A DNA stretch of 64,000 bases from Flavobacterium saliperosum (GTDB lineage Bacteria; Bacteroidota; Bacteroidia; Flavobacteriales; Flavobacteriaceae): assembly GCF_900100625.1 (NCBI RefSeq), contig NZ_FMTY01000003.1:435106-499105 (forward strand). The letters are read 5' to 3'. A program made the translations under genes and the position numbers. Each line of letters starts with the position of its first letter. Position 1 is the first letter of the stretch. The notes below the pieces were generated by a model that searched no databases, had not been told where the DNA came from, and was given only the letters and a program-made list of their open reading frames with translations. This document shows, piece by piece, positions 24,619 through 34,372 of the stretch.

Positions 24619-25809
24619 TTACTTTAATTTATCTATTGCTTTACTGATTTCGATTACGTCTTTTTCTGTACTCGGCAGATTATTTCGGTGTCTTTTTATT
24701 AATCGTACGATGTTTTCTATGTCGGCTTTGTCTTTACCGGTTTTCTGATGCAGGCGATTGATGAACGTCTCGTCTAGGTTGAAGGTGTCAATCAGATAAT
24801 CGGTGCGTATTTTTTCCAGAAAATAAATGATTTTTTTATCAATGATGATATGATGATTGCCTTCCTGAAGGTATAAATTTCCGATGGTTTTGGTGAAATC
24901 CACCGTGGTATTCTGAAGCGGGACTTTTATCGGGATGATGCGCTGTCGTCGTTTGGCATTGAAAACCATAAAGATAGTCATTCCGATCAGGAACAGGTAC
25001 CATGCCCATTTTAAGGCGGGCTGACTCAGGATGTACCGCATCGGTGAGCTGGACAGTTCTTCGTTTTTAAAACTTTTGGCCTGCCAATAGATGTTTCCTT
25101 TCGGGATGTAAGAAAGGATGTCGGCACAATACTTGGCATTGTTTTTATGCAGCAGGTAATAATTTGAAAAAGCAGCCGGTTGGGTGTGGAGGTAGAAATT
25201 TCCTCTTCCGTAAGGTACTTTTACGAAATTAATGTGTTTTGCGGTATCGATTTCCTGATGTCCCAAAACGGTAGCGTTTACCGTGTCGATTTTATTGAAA
25301 TAGGAGAGACTGGCTCCTTTTTTAAAGGTGTAATTTTTGTGTTTGAAAGCATCGTTGGTCAGATTGAAATGCAGACTGTCCGATAACGAATATTGGTTTC
25401 CGAAATCGGTATTCAGGGTATCCATCAGTTGTTCCGGAAAATCTTTCATACTCAGAAATGCCGAGTTCCCGTGCTCCACAAACCAGATTAATTCGTTTAA
25501 GGAAGTTTCATCAAATTCGTTGTTTTCAGAAACAAGCAACAGGGTTCCTTTTATGCTGTAGGTCGAATCGGCATAACTGTATTTCGGATCCAGAAACTCA
25601 TAGAGCGTACTGCCGAAGCGTTCCACTTTCTGATCTTTAAACAGTGTAGTACTTTCTTTGTCGAAAACATGAAGTCCGAACGGAATCTTGTCTTTTGTGG
25701 CATACGTGGGCGACCAGTCAATCGGTTTGGAACGGTTGGCGTCAATAACCATAATTCCGATGATAATCAGCACAAAAAACGCAATGTATATTTTGAGAGT
25801 TCTGTTCAT
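24619..25809 (-). CDS. DUF4350 domain-containing membrane protein
   Basis: The 396-residue protein has an N-terminal helix (residues 5-22), an extracytoplasmic domain of about 230 residues and a second helix near residues 265-282 (WAWYLFLIGMTIFMVFNA). A basic cytoplasmic tail of about 110 residues follows. The layout fits DUF4350, a family known mainly from MoxR operons. Function is unknown. It starts 1 bp after the DUF4129 gene and ends 2 bp before the MoxR gene, so a structural partnership with them is likely. Confidence 0.82.
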   Translation of the reverse strand: MNRTLKIYIAFFVLIIIGIMVIDANRSKPIDWSPTYATKDKIPFGLHVFDKESTTLFKDQKVERFGSTLYEFLDPKYSYADSTYSIKGTLLLVSENNEFDETSLNELIWFVEHGNSAFLSMKDFPEQLMDTLNTDFGNQYSLSDSLHFNLTNDAFKHKNYTFKKGASLSYFNKIDTVNATVLGHQEIDTAKHINFVKVPYGRGNFYLHTQPAAFSNYYLLHKNNAKYCADILSYIPKGNIYWQAKSFKNEELSSSPMRYILSQPALKWAWYLFLIGMTIFMVFNAKRRQRIIPIKVPLQNTTVDFTKTIGNLYLQEGNHHIIIDKKIIYFLEKIRTDYLIDTFNLDETFINRLHQKTGKDKADIENIVRLIKRHRNNLPSTEKDVIEISKAIDKLK

Positions 25810-26598
25810 TTATATCGAATTAATGGTTTTAACAAAAGCTTTTTCGGCTTTATCAAACAACGCGTCGTCAATGGTAAATTCGCCATACCAACTGTAATCA
25901 TAGATGTACGAAAGGTACTGGAAATCTTCTTTCAGGGCATTGCGTTTGATTTCATAAAGGTAATCGGAATTGGTTTTTTCAATATCCCATTCGATTACGC
26001 CATTGTCCGACATGCGTTTCAGTAACCATAAATAGTAATACCGAATGGACAATCGGTGGTTGTTGGCGGCTTTGCTTTTTTCGATAATGGTTTTAAAATC
26101 GATGCTGTGAATGTCCTCTTCCGAAAATTCAGTCGTACTGATTTTCTTTTTGGATGATTTTCCGAAAATCCATTTCCCTTCTTTGTTGATAATCGTTTTT
26201 ACAATCAGATAGACTACAAAAAGCACAATCAAAAGGGCGATTGTTTTAAGTACGATTTCAAAAACAGTTACATTTCCTTCCCCTCCGAAAGAGAAAATTC
26301 GGTCCAGCCAATACGCCAGCCAGGCTTTGAAATTATCCCATCGTGACGTGTCTTTCAGTACCGGTTCGTATTGAAATTCTTCTGCGGTATAGTCCTTTTG
26401 AAAATTTTCACGGAAAGATTTCGGCTGAATACTTTCGTTGTCTTCGTAAATTTCAAAATCTTCATTTGTTGCTTTTAACAAGTCACTTTTGACTGTTTTA
26501 ACAACCTGAACGGCTGTATCCACAACAATTTCGTTCTCCGTTTGGGAAAAAACTGAAAGGCTTAAAAGGAGTAGTATGTAAAGTAGGGCTTTATTCAC
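25810..26598 (-). CDS. DUF4129 domain-containing membrane protein
   Basis: The 262-residue protein has a signal sequence (MNKALLYILLLLSLSVFSQ), an extracytoplasmic part, one membrane helix around residues 108-128 (IVLKTIALLIVLFVVYLIVK) and a C-terminal cytoplasmic DUF4129 domain. That domain contains the family feature RYYYLWLLKRM. DUF4129 commonly co-occurs with DUF4350, MoxR and DUF58. Its start overlaps the end of the preceding membrane-protein gene by 8 bp. Confidence 0.82.
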   Translation of the reverse strand: MNKALLYILLLLSLSVFSQTENEIVVDTAVQVVKTVKSDLLKATNEDFEIYEDNESIQPKSFRENFQKDYTAEEFQYEPVLKDTSRWDNFKAWLAYWLDRIFSFGGEGNVTVFEIVLKTIALLIVLFVVYLIVKTIINKEGKWIFGKSSKKKISTTEFSEEDIHSIDFKTIIEKSKAANNHRLSIRYYYLWLLKRMSDNGVIEWDIEKTNSDYLYEIKRNALKEDFQYLSYIYDYSWYGEFTIDDALFDKAEKAFVKTINSI

Positions 26599-27544
26599 TG
26601 TAGGTTCCGATCAGATCGATTTCGCTTTTAGGGGTGTTGTTTTCGTTTTCTTCACGCAGACTGTAATAAATGATGCCTTGGTTTACCAATATGAAATTCT
26701 GAAAAATAAAGTTCAGCAAGAGCGATAAAATCATCGTAATTCCCATCATTAACATCAGGAAAGAAAACTGTTCCGACTGAATGTTGGGTGAGTTCTGACC
26801 TTCCAATGTTGTGAACATGGAAAAGACTCCTATCAGGTACGGAATCATCGATACGAATCCCACAACAATCTGCATGATAAGATACATTATGGCTGTGGAA
26901 CCTACGGAGGGCCAGAATTTTTGTTTCAGCAGACTGAATCCGTTTCCTAACGCTTCAAAATAACCTTTATCGGTCGATATGTAATCGTAAAAACTCAATG
27001 AAAACCAACACATCAGTGCCGGAATGATTATGAATAACAACGGAATCCCAATCAGAATGAAAACCAAGGCAAAACTAAGTACCATTGCAATCATCATAAT
27101 CGGAACCAAGACAAAAAGGGAAGCGATAAAGAAGATAACGATTTTTCCGATTTTGCTTTTGATTACCTTAATAATATCGTTGGTTGAAAAAGTGCTGTTC
27201 TTTTCCAGTAATTTCATATAAGCCACCGGATAAGCATAACTTAAAATGCTTAGGAATACCGCAACCACAACAGTCATTATACTTAAAGTTATAAACAATT
27301 CCAGATTGTTGTTCATGTAATGATCAATGGTATTGTTTGTACCGCCAAGTCCTCCGTTAAGATTGGCAAACAATCCTTCGAAAAACACGTTCATAATGAA
27401 ATAAACCAATACCAATAGGACGAGTAAAAAACCTCCGTTTATGATGAAATAATTTCGGAAGTAATGTTTACCGTTCATTTTAAAGAACGTAAAGGTGTCG
27501 CCCACCAATTCGCTGAAGTTTCTTTTCTTAAAGAGTTGGAACAT
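26591..27544 (-). CDS. multi-pass membrane protein of the MoxR operon
   Basis: About 317 residues with six to seven hydrophobic helices and no cysteine or catalytic motif. Similar proteins are a regular part of this operon in Flavobacterium and are annotated only as hypothetical membrane or DUF975-like proteins. I moved the start from 27571 to the ATG at 27544 (MFQLFKKRNFSELVGDTF), because the nine extra residues lie in the upstream gene's overlap and do not look conserved. With this start the overlap with the SpoIIM gene is 17 bp. Confidence 0.72.
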   Translation of the reverse strand: MFQLFKKRNFSELVGDTFTFFKMNGKHYFRNYFIINGGFLLVLLVLVYFIMNVFFEGLFANLNGGLGGTNNTIDHYMNNNLELFITLSIMTVVVAVFLSILSYAYPVAYMKLLEKNSTFSTNDIIKVIKSKIGKIVIFFIASLFVLVPIMMIAMVLSFALVFILIGIPLLFIIIPALMCWFSLSFYDYISTDKGYFEALGNGFSLLKQKFWPSVGSTAIMYLIMQIVVGFVSMIPYLIGVFSMFTTLEGQNSPNIQSEQFSFLMLMMGITMILSLLLNFIFQNFILVNQGIIYYSLREENENNTPKSEIDLIGTYSE

Positions 27545-28508
27545 GATTTTTATTTGTTTTTCGGTTAACAATGAACGGGTACACTAAAAAATAATAGGCG
27601 ATAAGCGATAACGTTCCCAAAATGATGAAAACGTTTAAGACTCTTGGCATGTCTATCGAATAACGGGTAATAAACCCTTCGAGAAACCCTGCTGCTATAG
27701 TGAAAGGAATAGTGCTTAAAAATATTTTCAGACTGTTTTTGAATCCGGTTTTGAACGAATTGAGTCGGGAATACGTTTTTGGGAACAGGATGCTCGCACC
27801 TAAGATGAATCCGCAACCGGCTTCCACCACCATACCGAAAATTTCCATCGCTCCGTGAATCCAGATACCGCGAACGCTTTCCCAAAACACATTTTCCTGA
27901 TAGAAAAAATACTGAAACGACCCCAGCATAATCGAGTTCTGAATAAGAACAAAAAAAGTTCCGACCCCGGCAAAGATTCCGTATACGTAACATTTTGCGC
28001 CCACAATAAGGTTGTTTAACGTGATTCCGATGAAACTTCCCCAATTGCTTCCGCCTTTATAAACTGCCACCGGATTGCCTTTTTCGATATTTTCCAACGT
28101 CATGTTCACGTAGGAATCGCCTAAAATCAGCCTCACAAAAGTAGCATCGTTATGCGCGGAAATCACACCGATTCCGGTGCAAAGGAAAAACAGCAGGAAA
28201 GCATAAAGGAGGTACCTTCGGTATTCGTAAACGAGCAGCGGTACTTCGGTTTTGAAGAAATACACCAGTCGGTTGGTTTCCTCGCGTTTGGTTTTGTAAA
28301 TTTTCTGATAAATCTGAGAAGCGAGATGGTTTAGGTACACCACCGTTTTACTTTTGGGGTAATACGTTTGCGCATACGACAAATCATTCACCAAATGAAT
28401 GTACAAACTGGCCAATTCATCGGGATTTTTTTTAGCTTTGCCAAAAATAGCCTGTTCAAATTCAAGCCATTTTTCTTTATTTTGTTTTATAAACGCAACT
28501 TCTCTCAT
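27528..28508 (-). CDS. stage II sporulation protein M-like (SpoIIM/DUF95) membrane protein
   Basis: The 326-residue protein has a soluble helical N-terminus (~95 residues) and six to seven membrane helices. The conserved DUF95 region is NNLIVGAKCYVYGIFAGVG and HGAMEIFGMVVEAGCGFILG. The name comes from Bacillus. This organism shows no other sign of sporulation, and the family is broader than that role. It is the first gene of the MoxR operon. Its start codon is only 20 bp from the start of the divergent RDD gene. Confidence 0.85.
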   Translation of the reverse strand: MREVAFIKQNKEKWLEFEQAIFGKAKKNPDELASLYIHLVNDLSYAQTYYPKSKTVVYLNHLASQIYQKIYKTKREETNRLVYFFKTEVPLLVYEYRRYLLYAFLLFFLCTGIGVISAHNDATFVRLILGDSYVNMTLENIEKGNPVAVYKGGSNWGSFIGITLNNLIVGAKCYVYGIFAGVGTFFVLIQNSIMLGSFQYFFYQENVFWESVRGIWIHGAMEIFGMVVEAGCGFILGASILFPKTYSRLNSFKTGFKNSLKIFLSTIPFTIAAGFLEGFITRYSIDMPRVLNVFIILGTLSLIAYYFLVYPFIVNRKTNKNHVPTL

Positions 28509-28528
28509 TGGAGGCTAAAATATGAAAT

Positions 28529-29275
28529 ATGTCAGAATTATCAATAACGACAACACAAAATGTGAACATTAATTTTCAGGCGGCTTCGGTTGGCGATCGT
28601 ATTGTTGCCCAATTGCTTGATTTGTTGGTAAAAGCGGCTTATGTTATTGTAGTGTATTTTATTTTCTTTTATCTGATCGGATTAAACGAATATTTGGATG
28701 GTGCCGACAATTGGTCGGTAATGGCTGTAGTGATGCTGTTCGGGTTGCCGGTGATTTTTTATTCGTTGGTTCAGGAAAGTCTGATGGAAGGACAAACCTT
28801 CGGAAAGAAAATAATGAAAATCAAAGTGATTAAGTTGGACGGTTATCAGGCTGGCTTTGGCGATTATCTGATGCGCTGGCTTTTCAGGTTAATTGAAATC
28901 AGTATCGGAAGCGGAATCATTGGTTTGATTGCGATTTCCCTAAGCAGTAAAAATCAGCGATTGGGCGATATGGCTGCCGGAACAGCGGTTATTTCACTAA
29001 AGAACAATATCAATATCAATCATACCATACTTCAGGAAATTGATGCCGATTATGTGCCAACCTATCCTTTGGTAATCAAACTTTCGGATAACGATGCCCG
29101 AATTATTAAGGAAACGTTCGAATCGGCTTTAAAAGCGAAAGATTTCAAATTGATTTATAAACTGAGACAAAAGATCGAATCGGTAACCGGAATCAAAAGC
29201 CAGTCCGACAGCGATTCGGAATTCATGAAAACAGTTTTGAAAGATTACAATTACTATACCCGAAACATGCAATAA
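28529..29275 (+). CDS. RDD-family membrane protein
   Basis: The first ~155 of 248 residues form an RDD domain (FQAASVGDRIVAQLLDLLVK at the start, then LMRWLFRLIEI and RLGDMAAGTAVI) with three membrane helices. RDD proteins are often considered transporters, and some export sodium, but the family is diverse. The C-terminal ~90 residues are soluble and charged. It diverges from the SpoIIM gene and is coupled to the TRIC-type gene (1-bp overlap at 29275). Confidence 0.85.
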   Translation: MSELSITTTQNVNINFQAASVGDRIVAQLLDLLVKAAYVIVVYFIFFYLIGLNEYLDGADNWSVMAVVMLFGLPVIFYSLVQESLMEGQTFGKKIMKIKVIKLDGYQAGFGDYLMRWLFRLIEISIGSGIIGLIAISLSSKNQRLGDMAAGTAVISLKNNININHTILQEIDADYVPTYPLVIKLSDNDARIIKETFESALKAKDFKLIYKLRQKIESVTGIKSQSDSDSEFMKTVLKDYNYYTRNMQ

Positions 29276-29877
29276 TGTTTGAACTACTCGATATTTTAGG
29301 AACCATGGCGTTTGCCGTGTCCGGAGCGTTAACGGCCATGAACAAAAAAATGGATCCGTTCGGAGTGCTGATTATTGCTTTTGTGACCTCGGTGGGTGGC
29401 GGAACGTTGCGGGATGTGCTTATCGGAAGAACACCGGTAGGCTGGATGCTGAATATCAACTACGTTTATGTGATTTTAATTGGTTTTGCCTTGGCGATGG
29501 TCTTCCGTAAAAAACTCGACCGTTTTAGAAAATCCATGTTTTTGTTTGATACGATCGGGTTGGGCGTTTTTACGTTAATCGGATTGGAAAAAGGGCTTGA
29601 AAAAGGATTGGAACCCTCAGTTTGTATTATTCTGGGTACGGTAACGGCTTGTTTTGGCGGCGTGATTCGGGATATTTTGTGCAATGAAATCCCGGTGATT
29701 TTCCGCAAAGAAATTTATGCCACCATTTGTATTATCGGAGGTCTTTTCTTCTTTTTTCTGAAAAGTCTTGAAATTCCGGAAGACGTATTGTATCTGATGA
29801 CATCCATGATTATCATCGCCATCCGACTAATGGCCGTAACATTTAAATGGTCGTTACCCACCGTCGATAAAAATTAA
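29275..29877 (+). CDS. trimeric intracellular cation channel-type (UPF0126/TRIC) protein
   Basis: The 200-residue membrane protein has seven predicted helices arranged as two homologous halves. Each half contains the family repeat G-G-G/V-x-R-D-x-L: SVGGGTLRDVLIGRTPVG and CFGGVIRDILCNEIPV. Prokaryotic TRIC proteins are potassium-permeable channels. The physiological role here is unknown. The ATG overlaps the RDD stop (TAATG). Its own TAA overlaps the stop of the convergent T9SS gene in the tetranucleotide TTAA. Confidence 0.88.
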   Translation: MFELLDILGTMAFAVSGALTAMNKKMDPFGVLIIAFVTSVGGGTLRDVLIGRTPVGWMLNINYVYVILIGFALAMVFRKKLDRFRKSMFLFDTIGLGVFTLIGLEKGLEKGLEPSVCIILGTVTACFGGVIRDILCNEIPVIFRKEIYATICIIGGLFFFFLKSLEIPEDVLYLMTSMIIIAIRLMAVTFKWSLPTVDKN

Positions 29878-31658
29878 TGATTCAGATACAAATAGCCATT
29901 CAGCGGTTTGGGATAATCGGGATCGTTCAGGTATAGAATGTAAAAGTAAGTGCCGTCCGGTGCCTGTTTGCTCCCGATGCCGTCTTTTATGAATCCGTCC
30001 CATTCCGGAGTAGCATTATCGCCACTCCATACTTCTTTTCCCCAACGATTGTATACATAGAGTTTGAAATTTACAAAAATATCGTACAACCCTTCGATAT
30101 GAAAGGTGTCGTTCATGCTATCACCATTTGCGGAAACCGCATTGTAAACTATGGGTGGACAGTTTTTCGTTTGCAATAGCACGGAAGTAACCGAGAAACA
30201 GTTCTGGTCTTCTATCCTTACAAAAATCACTTTGGGAAGTTGGGCTGTATAATAATTTGTTGTATTGGTTATGCTGTTGATTCCCAAGGCGGCATCCGAA
30301 GCGTTTTCGTGGAATGTTACGATTTGTGAAGGTCTGGTTTTTACGGCATCTTCATAATCTGAAAAGTCAAAATAAACCGGATTTAAACCCAAATTACAGG
30401 TTTCCAATGTCGGTAAATGATTGAAAGGTGGCGAAACCAGAAGATTTATGATTATGGCATCGGAATTGTTATTTTCAAAGAGCTCCGTAACAGCACCAAT
30501 TTCATCAACAACAATCTGAAGGGTGAAAGCATTGGGGATTTCCGCCGGAATTGTTATTGTTTGTGTCAGGGTAACACTGTCGCCAATTTGTAATATGGCC
30601 GGTGTTACATTAGTACCCACCAAAATGCCGTTTGCATACACGGATATACTGGTGTTAGCGGGCAAAGGATTCGTAGCGTTGAAATTATTAACGCTGTATT
30701 CAATAGGTATTTCTCTTACGTTACAGTCAAGCGAATAGTTGCCAAAAGTAACGGTAGCATCCGGTAACTGGCTGTTGAATTTTGTGACAATAGCATTAAT
30801 CATAACAAAATCCTGTCCGGAGGTAAGTCGTATCGTTGCTTCGGTATCACCAATCCGGATGTTGTTCTCGACATTGTAAATATCCAGATCCATGTTGTAA
30901 AGCACACTGCTGTTGGTACTGCTGTTGGTTCCGTTAAACGCATTATTGGCAGGGTTTAAAGGAGGATTGCCGATTAATGCCGAGTTGATGAACAGGTTTT
31001 CCGAGACCCGAATGTTTTCATCACCTTCCCAAGCCAGAAACCCGATTTTCGCATCCTGATTGTCGATTACATTTAAATTGTCCAGAAGGATGTTTATTTC
31101 ATTCGGGACACCCTGCAATCCGTCATAAATATTCAACTGATTTAACGGCAAAGCGTTGTTTTTGTATACCACGATCAAAGCCCAGCCCGCAAAATTGGTT
31201 CTGTTACCGTAATACCGTGTAATTAAGGAAGTCAAATCTAAATCCGAAAGCGTATAAGTGCCGTTTCCTGTACTTTGCACCAATGAAGTCACATCTGAAA
31301 AAGCACTGAAATGAGGTAAGTTGGAACTCGTCTGAATAATGGAAAAAGTACGGTCTGGCACAATATCGACATTATTCAGCTTTACATTAAAATCACCGGT
31401 TCCACAGCCGGCCCAATATAAATAGGCGGATTCAATGACATCACTGGGAGTTAAAGCAAGTGTTGCCGAAGAGGAAGTTAAAATTGTCGGTACAGGCTGA
31501 TAGGAATTTTCAAGTGGATTCAAAGTATTGCCAACGAAAGTGAAATCATACCGTCCGTTAAATTGCCGGTAAAGACTTACGTCCTGACCTGAAGCAGAAC
31601 AGAAAATCATCAAAATAAGCAAATGGAAAAAGTAATGTAGTTTTGGTTTCAATAGCAA
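29874..31658 (-). CDS. T9SS type B sorting-domain surface protein (gliding-motility-associated C-terminus)
   Basis: The 594-residue exported protein has a signal peptide (MLLKPKLHYFFHLLILMIFCSASGQ). An N-terminal beta-rich domain, a CARDB-like Ig fold (around residues 310-400) and a C-terminal ~85-residue type B sorting domain follow. The sorting domain shows the signature VYNRWGKEVW..., WDG, and DGTYFYILYL near the end. Such proteins cross the outer membrane through the type IX secretion system and stay attached or are released. The target is unknown. The gene is alone. It converges on the TRIC-type gene with overlapping stop codons and no visible terminator. Confidence 0.88.
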   Translation of the reverse strand: MLLKPKLHYFFHLLILMIFCSASGQDVSLYRQFNGRYDFTFVGNTLNPLENSYQPVPTILTSSSATLALTPSDVIESAYLYWAGCGTGDFNVKLNNVDIVPDRTFSIIQTSSNLPHFSAFSDVTSLVQSTGNGTYTLSDLDLTSLITRYYGNRTNFAGWALIVVYKNNALPLNQLNIYDGLQGVPNEINILLDNLNVIDNQDAKIGFLAWEGDENIRVSENLFINSALIGNPPLNPANNAFNGTNSSTNSSVLYNMDLDIYNVENNIRIGDTEATIRLTSGQDFVMINAIVTKFNSQLPDATVTFGNYSLDCNVREIPIEYSVNNFNATNPLPANTSISVYANGILVGTNVTPAILQIGDSVTLTQTITIPAEIPNAFTLQIVVDEIGAVTELFENNNSDAIIINLLVSPPFNHLPTLETCNLGLNPVYFDFSDYEDAVKTRPSQIVTFHENASDAALGINSITNTTNYYTAQLPKVIFVRIEDQNCFSVTSVLLQTKNCPPIVYNAVSANGDSMNDTFHIEGLYDIFVNFKLYVYNRWGKEVWSGDNATPEWDGFIKDGIGSKQAPDGTYFYILYLNDPDYPKPLNGYLYLNH

Positions 31659-31779
31659 TCCTTTTTTGTTAAAAGTAATAAATATTTGGAAACAAGAACA
31701 CGCAGCGAAATAAAAAACAAAAAGGCTTATTCTTTATTTGGTTAAAAATTAGTACTTTTCCGAAGTTTATCAAGGCTTT

Positions 31780-32727
31780 GTGAAAAACTATACCGTCCGA
31801 AAATACCAAAAAACCGATTATGCGCTCTGGAATGATTTTATACATCAGGCCAAGAATGCCACATTCCTTTTTCATAGGGATTTTATGGAGTACCATTCCG
31901 ATCGTTTTGAAGATTTTTCACTGCTGGTTTTAGATGGAACGAAACTGGTGTGTGTTTTACCGGCCAATAGAAAAGGGGATGAGATTTTTTCACATCAGGG
32001 GTTGACCTACGGAGGATTTGTAACTCAGGAGAAACTCAAATCGGAAGCTGTTTCAGCCGTTGTTGACGCAGTAATTGCATTTTTAAGGGAACAACAGTTT
32101 AAGAATTTGTTTTTGAAGCAGTTACCTACTTTTTATGCTTCGGGAGGCAAGCAGCAAACCGATTGGTTCCTTTTTCAGCGTGGAGCCGTCCTGTATCGAA
32201 AAGATATGAATCTGGCCGTTAATTTAAATCAGCCGTTGACTATTTCCAAAAGCAAATTGAAGCACTTCAGACGGGTTAGCGAGTTTGATCTTTCCTATAA
32301 ACAGACAGACGATTTCGCATCGTTTTGGAATCTTGTTCTTTTGCCCAGATTATCTGAAAAATACGATGTAAAACCGGTACATTCATTGGAAGAAATTGAA
32401 AAACTACAACGTATTTTTCCGCAACAGATCAAACAGTTTTCGGTGTACCATCACGATGAAATTGTAGCGGGTATCACTGTTTTTGAATCGGATTGGGTTG
32501 TCAAGTCGCAGTATGGCGCCACTACGAAGCTTGGTGAGCAATTGAGAGCGCTTGATTATTTGTTTATCCATTTATTGGAACACTATCAAAAGCGGGGCAA
32601 GCATTTTTTTGATATGGGAACGGTCCATGAAAACGGTGGGCAAAACGTTAATTGGGGATTGCTTAACCAGAAAGAAGAATTGGGGTGCAGCGTTTACAAT
32701 CAGGATTTTTATACATTAGAATTATGA
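31780..32727 (+). CDS. FemAB/GNAT-like acyltransferase of the glycan cluster
   Basis: The 315-residue protein has the double-GNAT outline of FemAB-like enzymes: LTYGGFV after an early strand, then [13 protein letters not shown], and a late [23 protein letters not shown] region. The donor is probably an acyl-CoA or an aminoacyl-tRNA. The start is GTG at 31780; no in-frame ATG lies close upstream. It overlaps the next gene by ATGA. As the first gene of the sugar-modification run it could acylate the amino sugar made by FdtB, but that is inference. Confidence 0.68.
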   Translation: MKNYTVRKYQKTDYALWNDFIHQAKNATFLFHRDFMEYHSDRFEDFSLLVLDGTKLVCVLPANRKGDEIFSHQGLTYGGFVTQEKLKSEAVSAVVDAVIAFLREQQFKNLFLKQLPTFYASGGKQQTDWFLFQRGAVLYRKDMNLAVNLNQPLTISKSKLKHFRRVSEFDLSYKQTDDFASFWNLVLLPRLSEKYDVKPVHSLEEIEKLQRIFPQQIKQFSVYHHDEIVAGITVFESDWVVKSQYGATTKLGEQLRALDYLFIHLLEHYQKRGKHFFDMGTVHENGGQNVNWGLLNQKEELGCSVYNQDFYTLEL

Positions 32728-33803
32728 TTCCTTTTTTAGACATAAAAGCCATAAACGAACCTTTTGAAATCGCTTTTCAGGAAAAACTGAAAGATTTTTT
32801 AGCGACAGGCTGGTATATTTTAGGGGATGAAGTGAAAGCTTTTGAAGTGGAATTTGCGGCCTATTGCGAGTCGACATATTGCGTGGGCGTTGGAAATGGT
32901 TTAGATGCCATTATTCTGACTTTCAAAGCCTACATCGAAATGGGATATCTTCAGGAAGGGGACGAAATCATTGTTCCGGCCAATACCTACATCGCTTCGA
33001 TTTTGGGAATCCTTCATGCGGGTTTGGTGCCTGTTTTAGTAGAACCCAACATAAATACATATAACATCAATCCGAAGGCTATTGAAGAAAAAATCACCGC
33101 CAAAACCAAAGGCATGCTGATTGTTCATTTGTACGGTCAGTTGGCTCCGATGGATGAAATCATGGAAATCGGATACAAGCATAATTTACTGATAGTGGAA
33201 GACGCGGCTCAGGCACACGGACTTCAATTCAAAGGCAGTCATGCGAGAACCTTCAGTTTTTATCCGGGTAAAAATTTGGGTTGTTTGGGCGATGGCGGCG
33301 CTGTAGTAACCAACGATGAAAAACTCGCAAAAACCATCAAATCGCTTTCCAATTACGGTTCACAACAAAAATATTACAACGATTATTTGGGGTTCAATTC
33401 CCGATTGGATGAACTTCAGGCCGCCTTTTTGAGAATTAAATTGCCTCATCTGAATGCTGAAAATGACAAAAGAAGAATAATCGCAAAACGCTATTTGTCG
33501 GAAATAAAAAATGATAAAATAATTTTGCCTTTTCAGGAAGGTTCCGATAATCATGTGTTTCATTTGTTTGTTATCCGAACGCCAAAAAGAGACGAATTGC
33601 AACAATATTTATCAGAAAACGGTATTCAGACCATGATTCATTATCCGATAGCGCCACACAAGCAAAAAGCGATGAAAGACTACCATCATTTATCCTTTCC
33701 GATAACGGAACAAATTCACCGGGAGGTACTGAGTTTACCGATGAGTTCGGTTTTAAAAGAAGGTGAAGTTACTCACATTATAAAAATCCTAAACGCGTAT
33801 TAA
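32724..33803 (+). CDS. DegT/DnrJ/EryC1/StrS sugar aminotransferase, FdtB-like
   Basis: This PLP enzyme transfers an amino group to a nucleotide-activated keto sugar. It starts at the ATG at 32724 ([12 protein letters not shown]), overlapping the upstream stop as ATGA. The longer frame from 32685 is not family-like. Signatures are [37 protein letters not shown] and [21 protein letters not shown], which contains the PLP lysine. An FdtA-type 3,4-ketoisomerase lies in the same cluster, so the natural substrate is probably dTDP-3-keto-6-deoxyhexose, giving a 3-amino sugar such as Fuc3N or Qui3N. Confidence 0.86.
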   Translation: MIPFLDIKAINEPFEIAFQEKLKDFLATGWYILGDEVKAFEVEFAAYCESTYCVGVGNGLDAIILTFKAYIEMGYLQEGDEIIVPANTYIASILGILHAGLVPVLVEPNINTYNINPKAIEEKITAKTKGMLIVHLYGQLAPMDEIMEIGYKHNLLIVEDAAQAHGLQFKGSHARTFSFYPGKNLGCLGDGGAVVTNDEKLAKTIKSLSNYGSQQKYYNDYLGFNSRLDELQAAFLRIKLPHLNAENDKRRIIAKRYLSEIKNDKIILPFQEGSDNHVFHLFVIRTPKRDELQQYLSENGIQTMIHYPIAPHKQKAMKDYHHLSFPITEQIHREVLSLPMSSVLKEGEVTHIIKILNAY

Positions 33804-34372
33804 TGGGGATTTTAAGAAAAATAAAGACCGTCCTTTTTGTCAGCCTCCGCATTTGGAAGTACAAAGCGTTGTCCGACTGCAATTCGGTTTCCGGAACACC
33901 CGAAATCGCTTATCCTGTTTTACTGAAAGGCGCTGGAAGCATCCGTTTTGGGAATAAGGTAAAAATAGGCGTGGAGTTGTCCCCTGGTTTTTATTCAGGG
34001 TACGGCTATATCGAAGCCAGAAACCCGGAAAGCAGTATCGAAATTGGGAATAATGTCAGGTTAAATAATGGGTTTTCGATGGTGGCCCTGCAAAAAATAA
34101 CCGTTGGCGATAACGTGCTTGTCGGACTTAATTTTGTGGTTTCCGACAGTGATTTTCATCATTTAAAGCCATCCGAAAGATTCCATCAGAATCCGCCTTC
34201 TGAACAAGTTAGCATAGGAAACAACGTTTTTATAGGTTCGGATGTAACGGTTTTAAAAGGCGTAACGATTGGTGATAATTCGGTTGTGGGAAGCAATTCG
34301 GTTGTTACGAAAAATGTGCCTGATAATGTAATCGTGGCGGGAAATCCGGCCCGAATAATCCGGGAATTGTAA
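33803..34372 (+). CDS. hexapeptide-repeat (left-handed beta-helix) acyltransferase
   Basis: The 189-residue protein has the [LIV]-G-x4 hexapeptide pattern running from about residue 75 to 180 (ITVGDNVLVGLNFVVSDSDFHH, VSIGNNVFIGSDVTVLKG, VTIGDNSVVGSNSVVTKNVP). It ends VAGNPARIIREL, typical of Maa/WcaF-like O- or N-acetyltransferases that act as trimers with acetyl-CoA. It may perform the N-acylation step (FdtC-like), though FdtC identity cannot be claimed. Start overlap TAATG with FdtB. Confidence 0.83.
   Translation: MGILRKIKTVLFVSLRIWKYKALSDCNSVSGTPEIAYPVLLKGAGSIRFGNKVKIGVELSPGFYSGYGYIEARNPESSIEIGNNVRLNNGFSMVALQKITVGDNVLVGLNFVVSDSDFHHLKPSERFHQNPPSEQVSIGNNVFIGSDVTVLKGVTIGDNSVVGSNSVVTKNVPDNVIVAGNPARIIREL

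Noticed and set aside
28505..28508. Sporulation function from the SpoIIM name
   Set aside because: The DUF95 family is broad, and no other sporulation gene is visible in a Flavobacteriaceae-type genome.
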